Positions 50,840 through 62,695 of a stretch of DNA of 64,000 bases are shown piece after piece. The translations under genes and the position numbers were made by a program. The notes under the pieces were generated by a model. It saw only the letters and a list, made by a program, of their open reading frames with translations. It ran no database searches and was not told the origin of the DNA. This DNA is from Callaeas wilsoni (taxonomy: Eukaryota > Chordata > Aves > Passeriformes > Callaeidae), in the NCBI GenBank assembly GCA_013398955.1, contig VWPU01009687.1:1-64000 (forward strand), in the 5' to 3' direction. Every line of letters begins with the position of its first letter. Within the stretch, counting starts at the first letter, position 1.

Positions 50840-53800
50840 GTAAAACGAGAAGCTGACTTCCCCTCGTGGCTGATGAGGGCATTTCTGTCTTGTACTTGAA
50901 TTTTGCCCTGTTCTCGATCTCAAATCAGTGTGAGTTTTAGAGATTCCAGTTAAGAGTTCTCTGAGCTTCCTGTTATGGATCTTACTTACTGGCATCAGCC
51001 TTACGGCAGAGGATGGGGCAGGGTGCTGAGAGAGGCAGAGTATTTCTCATGTGAGTGTAGCTTGTTTTAGCAAATGTATTTTATTCCAATTCCCTCCCAC
51101 TCATGATCTGACATTGAGCTTTCGGTTATTAGCTTGTCTCTCCTGGCTTCTCAGGAGGTGATAATAAGCATAAATTTTCTCATGTTTTTCCCGGTACTCA
51201 TATAGGACTGGGGAGGGGAGAGCCTTGGCTTAGGTTTCTTTTGGCTTCAGACTGGCAAGGGGGAATGGTCATGGAGAGGGGGACAAAACAGACCAGTTTT
51301 TCTTCCTTCATGGGCATCCTTTGAGCAGAGATACAATGGGGGCCCCTTGGTTTCTATGCTATGAAATGGAAAGGAAGAAATGGGCAAAGGAGGTGGCTGT
51401 ATGAAATGTGAAGACACTTGGTAGCCTGATTTTTAGTAAGGACTTGTAGAGCAATGAATTTTTGCATATCCAGAAATTAGAATCATAGAATAGTTTAGGT
51501 TGAAAAGAGCCGTTAAGATGAACTAGTTCCAATCCCTGTGCTGTGGACAGAGGCACCTTCCGCTAGGTCAGGTTGCTCAGAGCTCCATCCAAGCTGGCCT
51601 TGAACACTCCCAGGGATGGGGCATCCACAACTTTTCTGGGCAACCTGTATGAGTGCCTCACCATCCTTACAGTAAAACAGACTGTTGCCTGTTGCCCTTT
51701 CCTGTCAGATTTAAAGAAGGGAGTGTATTGTCAGCCTGTTCTTAGTTGTTTGTCCCTTCAGGCTTGTCTGGAATGTTCACTAGCAAAATAAGAGCTGTAA
51801 TTAGAGAAGCAAAAGAAAACAGACAAAGAGAAGACAGTGTCCATTTTCTAAACCTCTGGGTATGTACCATAAAAGGGAAGTCGAATGTTCAGTCAGGACT
51901 GGATAACTTCTCCCCTGCCCTACCCCCTTCTTTCCCCACTGCATTCAAAGTGCAAGAAGTCACTTTTTCTTTGGCAGGAAAGCATATTTGCATTAGGTCA
52001 TGAGGTGGTGTGAAAATAAAACATGGGTAGTGTTCCCAACACAAGGTGGGGATGTGGCAGTGTATTATAATAAGAAAGATAAGTCATGCTTTACAAAGAG
52101 TTGTACTAAAATTCTTTCATTTTTATTTTTAGATTGACTTTCTGCCCAATATTTAATTTTTCATCATATAATTTGTTTTAGTAATATCCTTCAGTAATCA
52201 TAAATTCAATATTCATTTTTCAGCATGTAAAAAGCAATTGGCATCTATAAGGTGGTATGAAATAGGTAATGACAAGTTGTTGGGTTCATAAACATGTTGC
52301 CCAGGCATTGACACTTGCAGCCAAATGCCTTTGCAGTTCCAAAGTGCTTTATTTTAGAAATTCTAACCATGACAGACAATGATAAGTTTGTGTGAAGTGG
52401 TGTGACACCAGGCAAGTGCATGGATTTGTGCAGAAACCTTGCTTTCTGCAGGCTTGCTAGAAAGAATCTGTGGCAGTAGTTAGTGACCTCTCCTTTCTTA
52501 ACTTATATTCCACAATGAAGTAACATTATTAATTGATGTAATCATCTGTCTTATCTACAGCTGAAAAAGTATTGGGGAGAATTTAGGATAAGGGCTTGCT
52601 TCACTAGTTGGAATTTAGACAGATAGAAGACATAAGCATGCATGTCCCCAAATATGGTGCCTTTATAAGTGAAGGCATATATTACAATTAGAGGCAAATT
52701 GATTTAAAGTTGTAATATAAGTTACCAGTCAACAAGAGGAGAAAAAATTAAAACTCTGTAATTTATTTCTGACTGCTTACTTATTTTAAAACTATTTTGC
52801 CTTAGTTTTGGTTTTGTTTTTATTTTTATTCTAATATTAACTACCATATGTGACCGACATGCTCCAGGATCAAATTTCTTTGCTAATAAAGGACATGTTT
52901 TAATAATCCCAGATTTTGAATACTTTGGTTTGCATCCTGTTGTTCTTCCACTTGGTGGGAATTAGAGTTTAATGCTGGGGTCATGACAATCCCTTGATTT
53001 AGGATTTAAAGCATGTGGTTGTACTTCAGGGAATATTGCAGAGCAGGGTGTTTGTTCTTGGCCATCAATGTATTGAATCCAAATGCTATGAATAATTTGG
53101 CATGTAAACTTTTAAATCCAGAAGTCATTGGTATAAATTTTTACTTCAAAAAACCCCCAGACAAACAACAGCCCCACCCTATTTGTCTCAGCTAATTGGG
53201 CTTTGATTTTTCTGGATTTGGGCATACACTTAAAATCTCCAATTTGATCTTGCTCTTTTTAATTTGAAAATAATTTGTCTTCCTTGGCTTCTCTCTGTAG
53301 AACAAATGCAGTTCTCTGTAGTTACTGCAGCTTCTTTGCTGTCCCAGTTCTCTTAGCTCTTGCTGTGACATGGACAGATCTTTTTGCTGCACACAGCGAG
53401 ACCAGCTAAGTGTTTGGCCTCAGTGATATATTCAGGAAATATTTTAATACTAGAGGAAAGGGGTTACTGTGCTCCTGGTTAGCACATCCTTCTGCTTGTT
53501 CTGATAGTATTGTGATATTATCAATATCTCACTCTCCTGGCAAACTGATTGGCAATAATGAATGTTTGCTATGTATTAAGTATGTAGACTGCTTAAAAAT
53601 CATTTATAACAATAAGTTATTCCAACATGTATTAAGAAATTATTTATGCAGGTAGGATAGATGATGAAATAGAGAATGTCTTGGATTATGAAATTTCCAT
53701 ACAGTGTTTTGTTCAAAACTGTTATTTATTTTTTTTGTGTTGGTGCATGTACGGGATGCTTTAGAGGTGAGAGCTGTATGCTGTGCTGTGATCACTTTAT

Positions 53801-55485
53801 CAGTTCTTTGTTTTAATATGCAAATCCTTTTGTGGATCTCAATACCTTATCTTGGGAACTGGCCCACCTTATTTTGAAGATTTTAGGGTTTGTTCTGGTC
53901 AAGGATCATGGCCAATGCATTGATTTGAGCTTTTTCAAAAAGCAGCAAGGATTTACCTAGTTTTAGAGAGCTTTGGTAGCCTTTGTAGATATTTGTTCTG
54001 AGTAATCCTACTGACAGGAAGGATTGTGAGAAGTTGTTCAAGCTAAGGCAACAAGTATGGCTAAAACTCTGCCAAAGCAGTAGTGTAAATTTGGGTAATG
54101 CAGTAATGTACTATGTACATTATAATAATGCCTATGTACTTCAGATTTAACAAGAAGAAGGTAAGATCTAAAGTGTTCTGTGGTTAATAATTTATATAAT
54201 GTGTATGAACTGTCACTGGTGTTGAAGCGTCTTTATAAAATGTATCTAAAATTTGAAATTCCATTCATTTTAATAGATCCCTTTATGAAAACAGCAAGAA
54301 AAATACAACTTTTGCAATTTGTTTCCTTCTTTTATTGTTATATAGTGCTTTAAGTATCTAAATGGGAGGCTGATTCTGTTCGTAAATTAGGATGATTTAA
54401 TGCCGTGTTAGGGTGGCACTTGAAGTGCAGCCTTTTCTGTCAGCAGTGTTTATAACTGGCAGGTGTTTTGCAAGGTGGACTAGAAGAGCAAGTTAAATTC
54501 AGAGATTTACATGACTAGAAGTATTTCTTAGGTATTATGTGGAACACATTGCATTCACTGTGCGGTTTTTTTAAAGCTGAAGTAAACCAGACTTTACATA
54601 CAAGAAGCTTTATGCCTCCTGGATTGACACAGGAGTGACTAAACAAGTCTGCTGTTTGATGAGCATGTGAAATAGTTTGTCATCAAGTAATTCCAGTTTG
54701 ACCAGCATCAGACATCTGTGCTGCCTTTGAATGATACTTTGTTCTAAATACAAGTGGATATTACGTGGGGTTTAATTTCAGAAGTATTTGCCAACTGTCT
54801 ACTCAGGAGTAGATATCCAATCTCCACAGCATTGGTAACCTGTGATTTAGTCTATGGTATTTGTGTTTCAGTTTATTTGCTTTTCATTATTTAGGCAGAA
54901 AGTATTTCTTCTCTTCTGGAAACCAGAAAAAGAATGACATAGTCACATGAACTGTACTTCAAAAATAGGCAGAAAGGAGAGCAGGCTATTTTACTTGTGT
55001 CAAGAGAAATAATAAAGGTAGTGTAGACCTTAGAAATTTAGTCTTCAGTAAAAAATACGCTTAAAAAAGGTGCTGAATAGTGTGTAGGCTCACAAGAAAT
55101 TCTGGTAGAGGTATAGAAGAATACTAATTTCAATAAAATAATGCATATTGTTGCAGTGTATTACTTAAGGCTTCGTAAGTCTTGAGAGAAACATTTCAGT
55201 CCTAAATGCAACTCTACTTGTCCAGTTGTCAATTCAGGCCCACTTCAAGTCAAACAGCATCATCTAGATATGATTTCAGAGAGCTTTTACTTTCTGAAAT
55301 GGAATTTTCTTCCCAGAGAACTGCATTATTTTGTAGCACTGACAAGTAAAAGGCATGCAGCACTACCTTGCTAGTACTATGAGTAACCTTATATATTATT
55401 ATGATGTTACTCAGTTTATTGGGTAATGCTTCTGTTCTAGATTGATGTTATCACTTTGTTAAATATTTTTATTCTTCACATACAG
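50840..55485. other. USP25: Intron 6
   Basis: 4646 bp, GT-AG. It contains one antisense CR1 3' end (51481-51710). The remainder is AT-rich with nothing else recognised; 53650-55440 in particular is stop-dense. Confidence 0.7.
51481..51710 (-). mobile_element. CR1 LINE 3' end, short antisense copy
   Basis: It starts with AATCATAGAATAGTTTAGGT (reversed CR1 3' terminus) and continues with GCTCAGAGCTCCATCCAAGC, TGGCCTTGAACACTCCCAGG, GATGGGGCATCCACAACTTT and CACCATCCTTACAGTAAA. It fades out after about 51710. Only the 3' UTR and the last ORF2 codons are present. Confidence 0.92.
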
Positions 55486-55623
55486 GAACATAGGAATCTG
55501 CCTTTCATGCGGGAATTGCGGTACCTGTTTGCACTTCTAGTTGGTTCAAAGAGAAAATATGTTGATCCATCAAGAGCAGTTGAAATCCTTAAAGATGCTT
55601 TTAAATCAAATGATTCCCAGCAG
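55486..55623 (+). CDS. USP25: USP25 exon 7: catalytic domain
   Basis: 138 nt, phase 0 to phase 0, 46 codons (about residues 215-260): [20 protein letters not shown], then [20 protein letters not shown] and SNDSQQ. The (R/Q)ELRYLFA and Y-V-D-P-S segments are the conserved helix and loop between the Cys box and the QDVSEF box in USP enzymes, and are specific enough to separate USP25 from USP28. Acceptor TTCTTCACATACAG, donor CAG|GTAAAT. Confidence 0.97.
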
Positions 55624-56476
55624 GTAAATTCCATGTATTTTCAATCACGTTTATGCATGTTTTTATACGGTCATATTGTAATAGGAAATACAGTGGACAA
55701 AAGAATTTCAAAATGTCCACAGAAAAGCAACTTCTAATTATCACAGTGTTTGACCTTTTCCTATAATATTATGTAATTTCTAGTTACATTTATTAGAAAA
55801 ATTAAAAAAAAAATTCCAGACAACAGGACTATTTTATTCAGTGCACTTTCTTCCTTTTATTTTAGAAATGAACTAGTAGTTCAACATTCTTGCTTTCAGG
55901 ATTTTGTTTAGCTTCTAAGTCTGGGAGTTTTTGAAAGAGAAATACTATTCTGATCTAACATTACATCCAGGGCTGGTACAATCCTGTTATACGGCTTGTT
56001 TAGATACTGGTTTGGAGGATTTAAATAGTCATATTCAGGATTATTACCCTAATCATAATGTCCATATTCTGCTTTTTTTGAGAAAAATTTTGTTTCTTCA
56101 GATGCTTTGTTTTCCCACATGAGGTTATGTGGCTGAGGTGTTTAATTACAATATCACACTGAATTTAGTGCTCGATGAAAGTAATATTAGTCACCACTTG
56201 CTAGATACCAGAAGGTTTGAACAATGGGATTCACGAGATGCCTTTGGAGTAGCATGATGTGAAAGCTGAGCCCAAGTAACAAGGATCACAGGACAGTGTC
56301 ACTGCTGAAGAACACCAGAGCCACTCATAAAAAATAACCATGGCATAGTCTTAGACATAGTGTGATTTTGGAACGCTGGTGGAGGGGGAAGGGAACTCTG
56401 CTAAACTGATCTTGTAAGGCGTCTCTTCGTTGTGTTCTGTTACATATCTGCACTGATCACTTTTATCTTTTAACAG
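55624..56476. other. USP25: Intron 7: no gene seen
   Basis: 853 bp, GT-AG, AT-rich; no repeat or exon recognised. Confidence 0.85.
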
Positions 56477-56553
56477 CAAGACGTTAGTGAATTTACACAC
56501 AAATTATTAGATTGGCTAGAAGATGCCTTCCAAATTAAAGCTGAAGAAGAGAG
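56477..56553 (+). CDS. USP25: USP25 exon 8: QDVSEF box of the catalytic domain
   Basis: 77 nt, phase 0 start, ending after two bases of a codon; 25 codons (about residues 261-285): QDVSEFTHKLLDWLEDAFQI and then KAEEE. Together with the final QQ of exon 7 it forms QQQDVSEF, one of the most conserved motifs of USP peptidases, lying near the active site. Acceptor CTTTTAACAG, donor AG|GTAGGA. Confidence 0.97.
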
Positions 56554-57273
56554 GTAGGATTTTTTTTCTAGCTTTGCATGTTGAACATTTGGATGAGAGA
56601 AAAGCAAACCAGATGACCAAAAATGCACTGCTCTGTATGGCTGAAAAAAATTTGACTCTAACTTGTTTTATTTCAAGTGTGGCTTTTTCCATACATGTCA
56701 ATACTTTTGACTATTTTCCATGAGTTTTCTTTTTTCACCCTCTTATTTCACGTTAGAAATCTACCTCAATGAAGTCCAGAGTGTATAAAGAGTAGAGATG
56801 TTTTGTAGATAATCAATTAGGCTGTTCTTTATTTGAATGCCATTTTGCTTTTCAATCCTGTGGTTGAAATACTTCAAAACCTCGCTCCTCTTTCTCATCT
56901 CAGAAGTAAATACTCATTGTTTGCATTAGTCAGCGTCTGGATACTCTTTTGAATACATGATTTTTTTTCTAGGATGTTGCAGGAAATAGCTTTTACAAGG
57001 ATTTTGTACAGTTTGCCACTCATGAATTGAATCCAGTTTGCATAGATTGTCCTAGAATGGAACACTTCTGAAAATTAGTTTTCAGAATATACTTTTCCCT
57101 GTAAATATCTGAATCATTGTTATTGTCATTAGAGGAAAGTACAAAAATAAATTAACAGTAAAATGGGCAACATTTCTATAATGAATTCCGAATAGTCTGT
57201 CCATAGTTTTATAAACCAAAAGTTGTAGCTTTGACTTTGATTTTTTTGTGCTAACACTGTTCTGGTTTTCTAG
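56554..57273. other. USP25: Intron 8: no gene seen
   Basis: 720 bp, GT-AG, AT-rich; nothing recognised. Ends TGGTTTTCTAG. Confidence 0.85.
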
Positions 57274-57347
57274 GGATGGAGAAAAACCAAAGAACCCAAT
57301 GGTGGAGTTGTTTTATGGACGATTTCTAGCAGTAGGTGTACTTGAAG
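57274..57347 (+). CDS. USP25: USP25 exon 9: catalytic domain, start of the fingers region
   Basis: 74 nt; completes an Arg codon, then 24 codons (about residues 287-310) [20 protein letters not shown] and then GVLE, ending after one base of a Gly codon. The segment N-P-M-V-E-L-F-Y-G is conserved in USP25 and USP28. The junction gives E-E-E-R-D-G-E-K, where the human protein as I remember it has E-E-E-T-D-E-E-K. Donor AAG|GTATGC. Confidence 0.96.
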
Positions 57348-58804
57348 GTATGCATCAGAATTTCCTTGGGCTTCTGGTCACGTGTGTTCAGTGCTTGTCC
57401 AAGCACACAGGTGACTGATGCAGCTGTAGGATTTTAGCTACTTCTGCAGAAGCAGATGTGGAGAATGCACATATATACATTTGCCTGTGACAAATGGTTT
57501 GTCAAGTACGAGACTGAAGAGAAGTGCAGTGAGCTGCAGGGATCCACAAAGATTGTTTTCATAACGTTCAGGAGCTGAGTCTGTGTTCTCCGTGCAGCAG
57601 AAGTTGGGGTGAGATGCTGAAGGAAAATGATTAGAAGAAATTATTGGGGCACTGTTACCCCTTACTAATGGCGTACAGAATGCGACATACTGCATTTCAC
57701 TGAGCTGTTCTCTCATGCTCTCTCTGATTCATTTAATGCAATTTAAAACGTCAGTTACTGCATTTCCTTCTGCACAATTTCTCATATGGAAAACTGACCC
57801 TCCTAAAAGTACAGTTTGTTGCAAAACAAGTCAGTGGAAACCTGCTCAAGGGCAGTGTCGGAGAGAGCGCTAAGGAGGAAGAGACTGTCCAACAAGCTTC
57901 TCTTTTTCTTATCTGTATGTTAGTAGTAGATCTGCAGAATTGTACTGTTCTCTATTTCCAAGAGGCTATGCAAGTATTTTTGAGTCATTTTAATGTTGGT
58001 GGCTCTGCCTCCCATCCAAATGAATGACTTTTGCATTTGAATGAAGCAGGTATAGTCGTTTAAGTGGCTTCCAGGTTATTCCGTGACCTTGAACATGTTT
58101 CTAATGAGTTGTTGTCAGATTTCAGAACCACTCTGCAGATTTCTTGCTCCTTTTCCATTTAGCTACTTTCATCCCTTACGTTCTCATTTTAACAGAGGAG
58201 ATATGTAAAAATCAAACGAAAAGAAACTAGGAGATGCAAGACTTGTTACTGACTTTAGGTTGAAATAAATTGAAATTCTAGGTTGAAATCACTTGTCCCT
58301 CATTTCTCCTCATGTTTGCATTTAGATCTTTATACACTGTTACCAAATTATCATCTTGTTTTCAGGACAGAAATGTTCTCTTTTGTGGCTTATTTTTGCA
58401 AAATATACTTACACAAAGGGCTCTTTCACACCAGTGATTCCACTGACTTTGCCGATACAATATACATTTGTATTATGAAGCTCCTGTTTGCACGGGAGGA
58501 CTTTGATTTATACGTGTAAGACTTCCCCTACGTTTGTGGTGCCAAGTAATTTTGAGTTTTGCTTATTACCAAAAGATACTAAAACAGTATTAAAAAATGG
58601 GCTGAAGAGGAAAATACAGTAATTTTCCATATTGTTTGAGCAACATTTTGGAATAAATTATCTTTGGACATATAATTAAATTGTTCAATAAGAAAATCTG
58701 GGTATTGTTCAGTAGACTAGGTCAATTGACCTAGGATTTATAGGGTTTTTTTCAAGGTAAATGTTTGTTTCTAAAACATTAACTGTTTAATTTTTCATGT
58801 GAAG
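57348..58804. other. USP25: Intron 9: no gene seen
   Basis: 1457 bp, GT-AG. No repeat family recognised. An 18-bp perfect palindrome lies at 58717-58734 (listed separately). The acceptor is comparatively weak in pyrimidines (TTTTTCATGTGAAG). Confidence 0.8.
58717..58734. promoter_or_regulatory. 18-bp perfect palindrome containing inverted AGGTCA half-sites
   Basis: CTAGGTCAATTGACCTAG reads identically on both strands. It holds AGGTCA, two bases, TGACCT: two nuclear-receptor-type half-sites in inverted orientation with a 2-bp spacer. It is 70 bp upstream of exon 10. In the RNA it could also form a short hairpin close to the branch-point region. The regulatory role is a guess; the symmetry is certain. 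Confidence 0.35.
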
Positions 58805-58953
58805 GTAAAAAATTTGAAAACACAGAGATGTTTGGCCAGTATCCACTACAGGTTAATGGCTTTAAAGATCTGCATGAGTGCCTAGAAGCTGCAATGATTG
58901 AAGGGGAAATTGAATCTCTTCATTCAGAAAACTCTGCAAAGTCTGGTCAGGAG
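58805..58953 (+). CDS. USP25: USP25 exon 10: catalytic domain, fingers/palm
   Basis: 149 nt; completes a Gly codon, then 49 codons (about residues 312-360): [49 protein letters not shown], ending in phase 0. The segment F-G-Q-Y-P-L-Q-V followed by L-H-E-C-L-E is the usual USP strand-and-helix pair leading to the palm. [15 protein letters not shown] is diagnostic for USP25 over USP28. Donor GAG|GTGAGT. Confidence 0.97.
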
Positions 58954-61240
58954 GTGAGTTAAGTGCTTCTGTGGACTTCTCTTGGTATGTTGTTTTAGTG
59001 CCCTTTATTTTTCTTTGGGTTTCACGTCTGGTTTTTATGGGTCATGGCACCTGCTGTACATATGGGAATCCCCACTGCCTGTAAAGGCTGAGCTACTTTC
59101 TCTTTACACAGCTGTTCGTGTTTCATCACAGTTATTTTAAAGATGTGAAATCTTAGGAGATTTTTTCCTACTTACGTAAAAAGTTCAGGTGTAATTTCTT
59201 CCTTGATGTCAATCTTTTGCAGTAATGAAATTTTGCTTCCTTTAATCATATCAAAGTACACACAGGGTTTAATTGTGAAGCCTAGTGACGTGCACTGTAA
59301 TCATCCTCCACTCTGAAGCTCTGGTGCCAATTCTGTGTTTTACAACAAATATTTTATACCATCCCTTTTAAAATGACCGTATTTCCTGAAGTATAATTTG
59401 AAGAAAACAAAATCTCATAAATTTCTTGGTACAATCTCAAGTTTAGTTTCTTCATGAAGGTGAAACCCCACGTGTACCTACTACAAGAGCACAATTGTTC
59501 ATCTTATGAACAATAAGGTTCTTAAAGTTGTCTTGCAGTTAAAACCTATGTGTATTCATGCATAAAATGTCAGTTTTGTTATAAATGCTTGACTAGAAAT
59601 GTCAGACTTGGGTGTTGTGGGGTTTTCTGTTTTGGTTTTGAGGCTTTTTTAACTTGTAATATTGGAAAGCTGGGAAAAACAGCAGGATAGTGATGTACAG
59701 GTTTATACTGTTAAGCTTTGAGTTCTGTGAAATTGTCAGCTTGGCTTCTTAGCTTGTGAAAATAGAAGTGAAATAGTCATATGACAGATTGACAGTGGTG
59801 GAAAACCAAGAAAAGTAATGTATTAAGTCCTATTCTAGAAAAACACTTTTTCATTTTTACCAGGGCCAAGTAAATTAGTTATGTTTCCCTGAAATAATCC
59901 ATAGTGATATTGCTTCTTTTAGTAGCTATGTTTAAGTATAATGCCTGAAAGATGTTACAGTGCATTGAAATGTTTGGAAGTACTAAAGAATGCTGAATTT
60001 TTTGTAGCCTTATCTGGTCTGTCTCAACTGAACAAAGACTTCAAGTATCTTTTGTGTGAGCTGATCAATATCAAAACTTAAAGAGAATAATAATGTGGTA
60101 GTTGCATGTGCTAAAAGATCCTCAAAGTAACATTCTGGGTTTTTTTCCTTATTTCCAGCATTGCCTCTAATGGGATATTTAGCTTGATTTTTATTAGTGT
60201 TAGTATTATTATTAGTATCGTTATCATGATACCTAAAAGCCTCAGTTATGGAGCAGGGTGTCAGAAAGTGAGCTAATGTAGGAACAGGAAAAGGAGACCT
60301 TGCCTGTCCTGAGGAACTGAAACCCTGCTTCAAGAGAATTTTAGCCATAAGCACAGGAAGAAAATGCTGTTTGCCAGGTATTGTATGAAAAGACTATTCA
60401 AGACATTTGGCTGGATAGGAGAACTTGAAGTGAGCCCTGATTCAAATGCCACATCCAGGCTATGGTATTGATGACAAATATGTGTCAATGGGGCCTGTAG
60501 CAATCAGAGAAACTTTAGGTGGTGGTTAGACACCCAAATAGGTAAACTGTGGTTGTTATGTTTGAGAATGGAGAAGGAAAAAAATCTCCAGTGCTGGAAC
60601 TGGAGCTGGATTTTTATTGTAGTTGAGAAGCAATGCATGTATAAAAAGAAATGAGGACTATGGCTAGACCTCAGTGAGTAGTCAAAGACAAATGGGATAA
60701 GATGATGATAGCAGTGATTAGAGACATGAGTAGAAGCTTTAAGCTGTTACTATGGAGGAAATGTCAAACCACTTGCTGATCCTGTTTCAGAGGGGGTCAT
60801 TAGAAACTTTGAATGATGTCAGGTGAATGAAAGGATCAGGAAGTTGAGTCTGAGAGAACTATAGCAGGAAGAGCACTTGCTAACGGTGTAACAACCCTTT
60901 CAGTATCATTGAGGAGTTAAGAGAACAGGACAGTTGGCAAGGTAGGTAGGTTCAAGCTCATGCTTGAACTTCCCTATGAGCAAAATAAATGTGAGTGAAA
61001 CAAGCCTTTCTGCCTCCTCTGCTGGAACACAGATAGCAAAGCACTCATGCAGCATGGGCAACAAATGGTCTGTGTTTACAGTGAAGTCAGAAGGTGGTAG
61101 CATTGGAAAGCTTAACGCTGACCCACCCTCTAAAACCAGTTTCTCTCACGTCTGTGTTGGTCTGCAGGTATTGTACTGTTATTACTGAATTTCTGCTATT
61201 GGAAAGCATTAATTTTGGGGATTTCTGTTTTTTCTTCCAG
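58954..61240. other. USP25: Intron 10: no gene seen
   Basis: 2287 bp, GT-AG. No repeat family recognised. A serine-containing open frame (60964-61188) just upstream of exon 11 has no acceptor/donor context that would add it to the transcript in frame. Ends TTTTTTCTTCCAG. Confidence 0.8.
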
Positions 61241-61368
61241 CACTGGTTCACAGAGCTTCCTCCTGTCTTAACTTTTGAGCTATCAAGATTTGAGTTTAAT
61301 CAGGCTTTGGGGAGACCAGAGAAGATTCACAACAAATTAGAATTTCCTCCAATTTTGTATCTAGACAG
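61241..61368 (+). CDS. USP25: USP25 exon 11: catalytic domain, palm strand and start of the helical insertion
   Basis: 128 nt, phase 0 start, 42 codons (about residues 361-402) plus two bases: [57 protein letters not shown] is the conserved USP strand (general pattern P-x-x-L-x-x-x-L-x-R-F). The following KIHNKLEFP normally precedes the inserted helices. Acceptor TTTTTTCTTCCAG, donor AG|GTATGG. Confidence 0.97.
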
Positions 61369-62130
61369 GTATGGTATAATATCAACAAAATCCTAGTAGG
61401 AATATAAAATAGATATTGTGAGTTTGTTAAGTTGATGGATGTGTCTTATACTCACTTAAATCACAGTAAATTTATGTTCTATTTATACAAGTTAGAGTTT
61501 TCATGGGTTAATCTGTTTCAGAAAATACACATAGATCACAATTTAAGACATACTGGTGCTTTGTGTCAAAAACCTGCTTCCACTTTCATTTATTGCTAGG
61601 TACTTGTGTACACAGGCAAAATACTCTGAAAAATCGCACTGTTTATGAGTCTGTATGGGAAACAGGGTGACAAGCTGGATATTTCGTGGTGTTCCAGATG
61701 CTCTTCAAACATGCAGTCAATTCTCAGCATGAGTGCATGCAGTTTCTCTGTAGAGCAGAAATACCAGGATGGCTTTCAGTTAGCTGCTGGAAGTTATTTG
61801 TGAACCTACATAATGAAATAAGAGTATCGCTCTGTGGTTGCTACTTAAACTGCTTAATTTTGGATATCTCTAATAGTAGCTTTCTAATACATGTTTGTCA
61901 TCCATGGTATGAACAGAGCTTTTGACTCTGGGGAAAAAGCATCTTCTGAAAGTTGTGGAAGGGAAGGCTTATTTTCTTCTCCGTTCTGTTTTAGTGCTGA
62001 GTATGTTGTAGGTTCTAGAGGGTGTGAGGTTTTTATTAGTACTAAGCAGTATGGCTGATGGGGGCAGACCTCAGTTTCACTGTTGGGATACTGTGGGCTG
62101 ACACTACTTTATACATTTCATGTTTTACAG
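61369..62130. other. USP25: Intron 11: no gene seen
   Basis: 762 bp, GT-AG; nothing recognised. Ends TTTCATGTTTTACAG. Confidence 0.85.
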
Positions 62131-62226
62131 GTATATGCACAAAAACAGAGAAATAACAAGAATTAAACGAGATGAAATCAAGAGACTCAAAGAGTACCTC
62201 ACAGTTTTACAACAGAGATTAGAACG
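62131..62226 (+). CDS. USP25: USP25 exon 12: long helix of the USP25/USP28 catalytic-domain insertion
   Basis: 96 nt; completes Arg (about 403), then 31 codons (residues about 404-434) and two bases of Arg 435: [31 protein letters not shown]. It is strongly charged with regular hydrophobic spacing, as expected for the long helix of the insertion that lets USP25 and USP28 oligomerise (USP28 as dimers, USP25 as tetramers, from published structures). The donor is CG|GTACTA, which departs from consensus at three intron positions and is the weakest in this window. Reading through it meets a stop after three residues. Confidence 0.96.
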
Positions 62227-62533
62227 GTACTATAGATAACTATGTAAATGCAAATACTATTATGGGCTGCATAGAATAACTCTTTGCAAATATACACTTT
62301 GTGTATAGTTATTTACTTGAGATTTCCTTTCTGTATCTCTTTTCTTTTACCCTTTCTTTGGAAGCTGTGTATAAGTGTTGTAATTCTGATTCATGAAACA
62401 TGCTAGGAAAGGTTTGCTTTAATTAATTGCAGTCAACCAGAAAAAAAAATATAATTTTTTTTTCTGTTTTAATTTTTTTTTTTTTTTTTTTGTATCTGAG
62501 CGTCATGGCATTAATACGTTTTGTGGTTAACAG
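62227..62533. other. USP25: Intron 12 (short): no gene seen
   Basis: 307 bp, the shortest intron here. An in-frame TAA lies only 10 bases after the donor. T-rich tracts occur at about 62453-62492 (including a 20-base T run), followed by 40 bases of ordinary sequence and the acceptor TTTGTGGTTAACAG. Confidence 0.85.
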
Positions 62534-62695
62534 ATATTTAAGCTATGGTTCTGGTCCTAAACGATTCCCCTTGGTAGATGTCCTGCAGTATGCCCTGGAG
62601 TTCGCCTCCAGCAAGCCGGTGTGCACGTCCCCTGTGGATGACCTGGGTGCCAGTGCCCCCGCCAGCGGCACACTGCCACCACAGATGCCCCCCAG
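62534..62695 (+). CDS. USP25: USP25 exon 13: end of the helical insertion and start of a disordered linker
   Basis: 162 nt; completes Arg 435, then 53 codons (about residues 436-488) and two bases: [53 protein letters not shown]. The first part ([25 protein letters not shown]) matches USP25. The second half turns Pro/Ser/Ala-rich and the bases turn GC-rich (GTGCCAGTGCCCCCGCCAGC), unlike the other exons, consistent with a flexible linker before the catalytic His part downstream. Donor CAG|GTAAGG; its TAA is in frame with the coding sequence. Confidence 0.95.

Noticed and set aside
60964..61188. Serine-containing open frame just upstream of exon 11
   Set aside because: It ends in a stop before exon 11, has no convincing splice sites, and the exon 10 to exon 11 junction already gives the expected USP25 sequence.
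20865..62695. Possibility that the gene is the paralogue USP28
   Set aside because: Segments in exons 3, 4, 7, 10 and 13 follow USP25 and differ strongly from USP28 as remembered (for example the QDVSEF-flanking and [12 protein letters not shown] regions).
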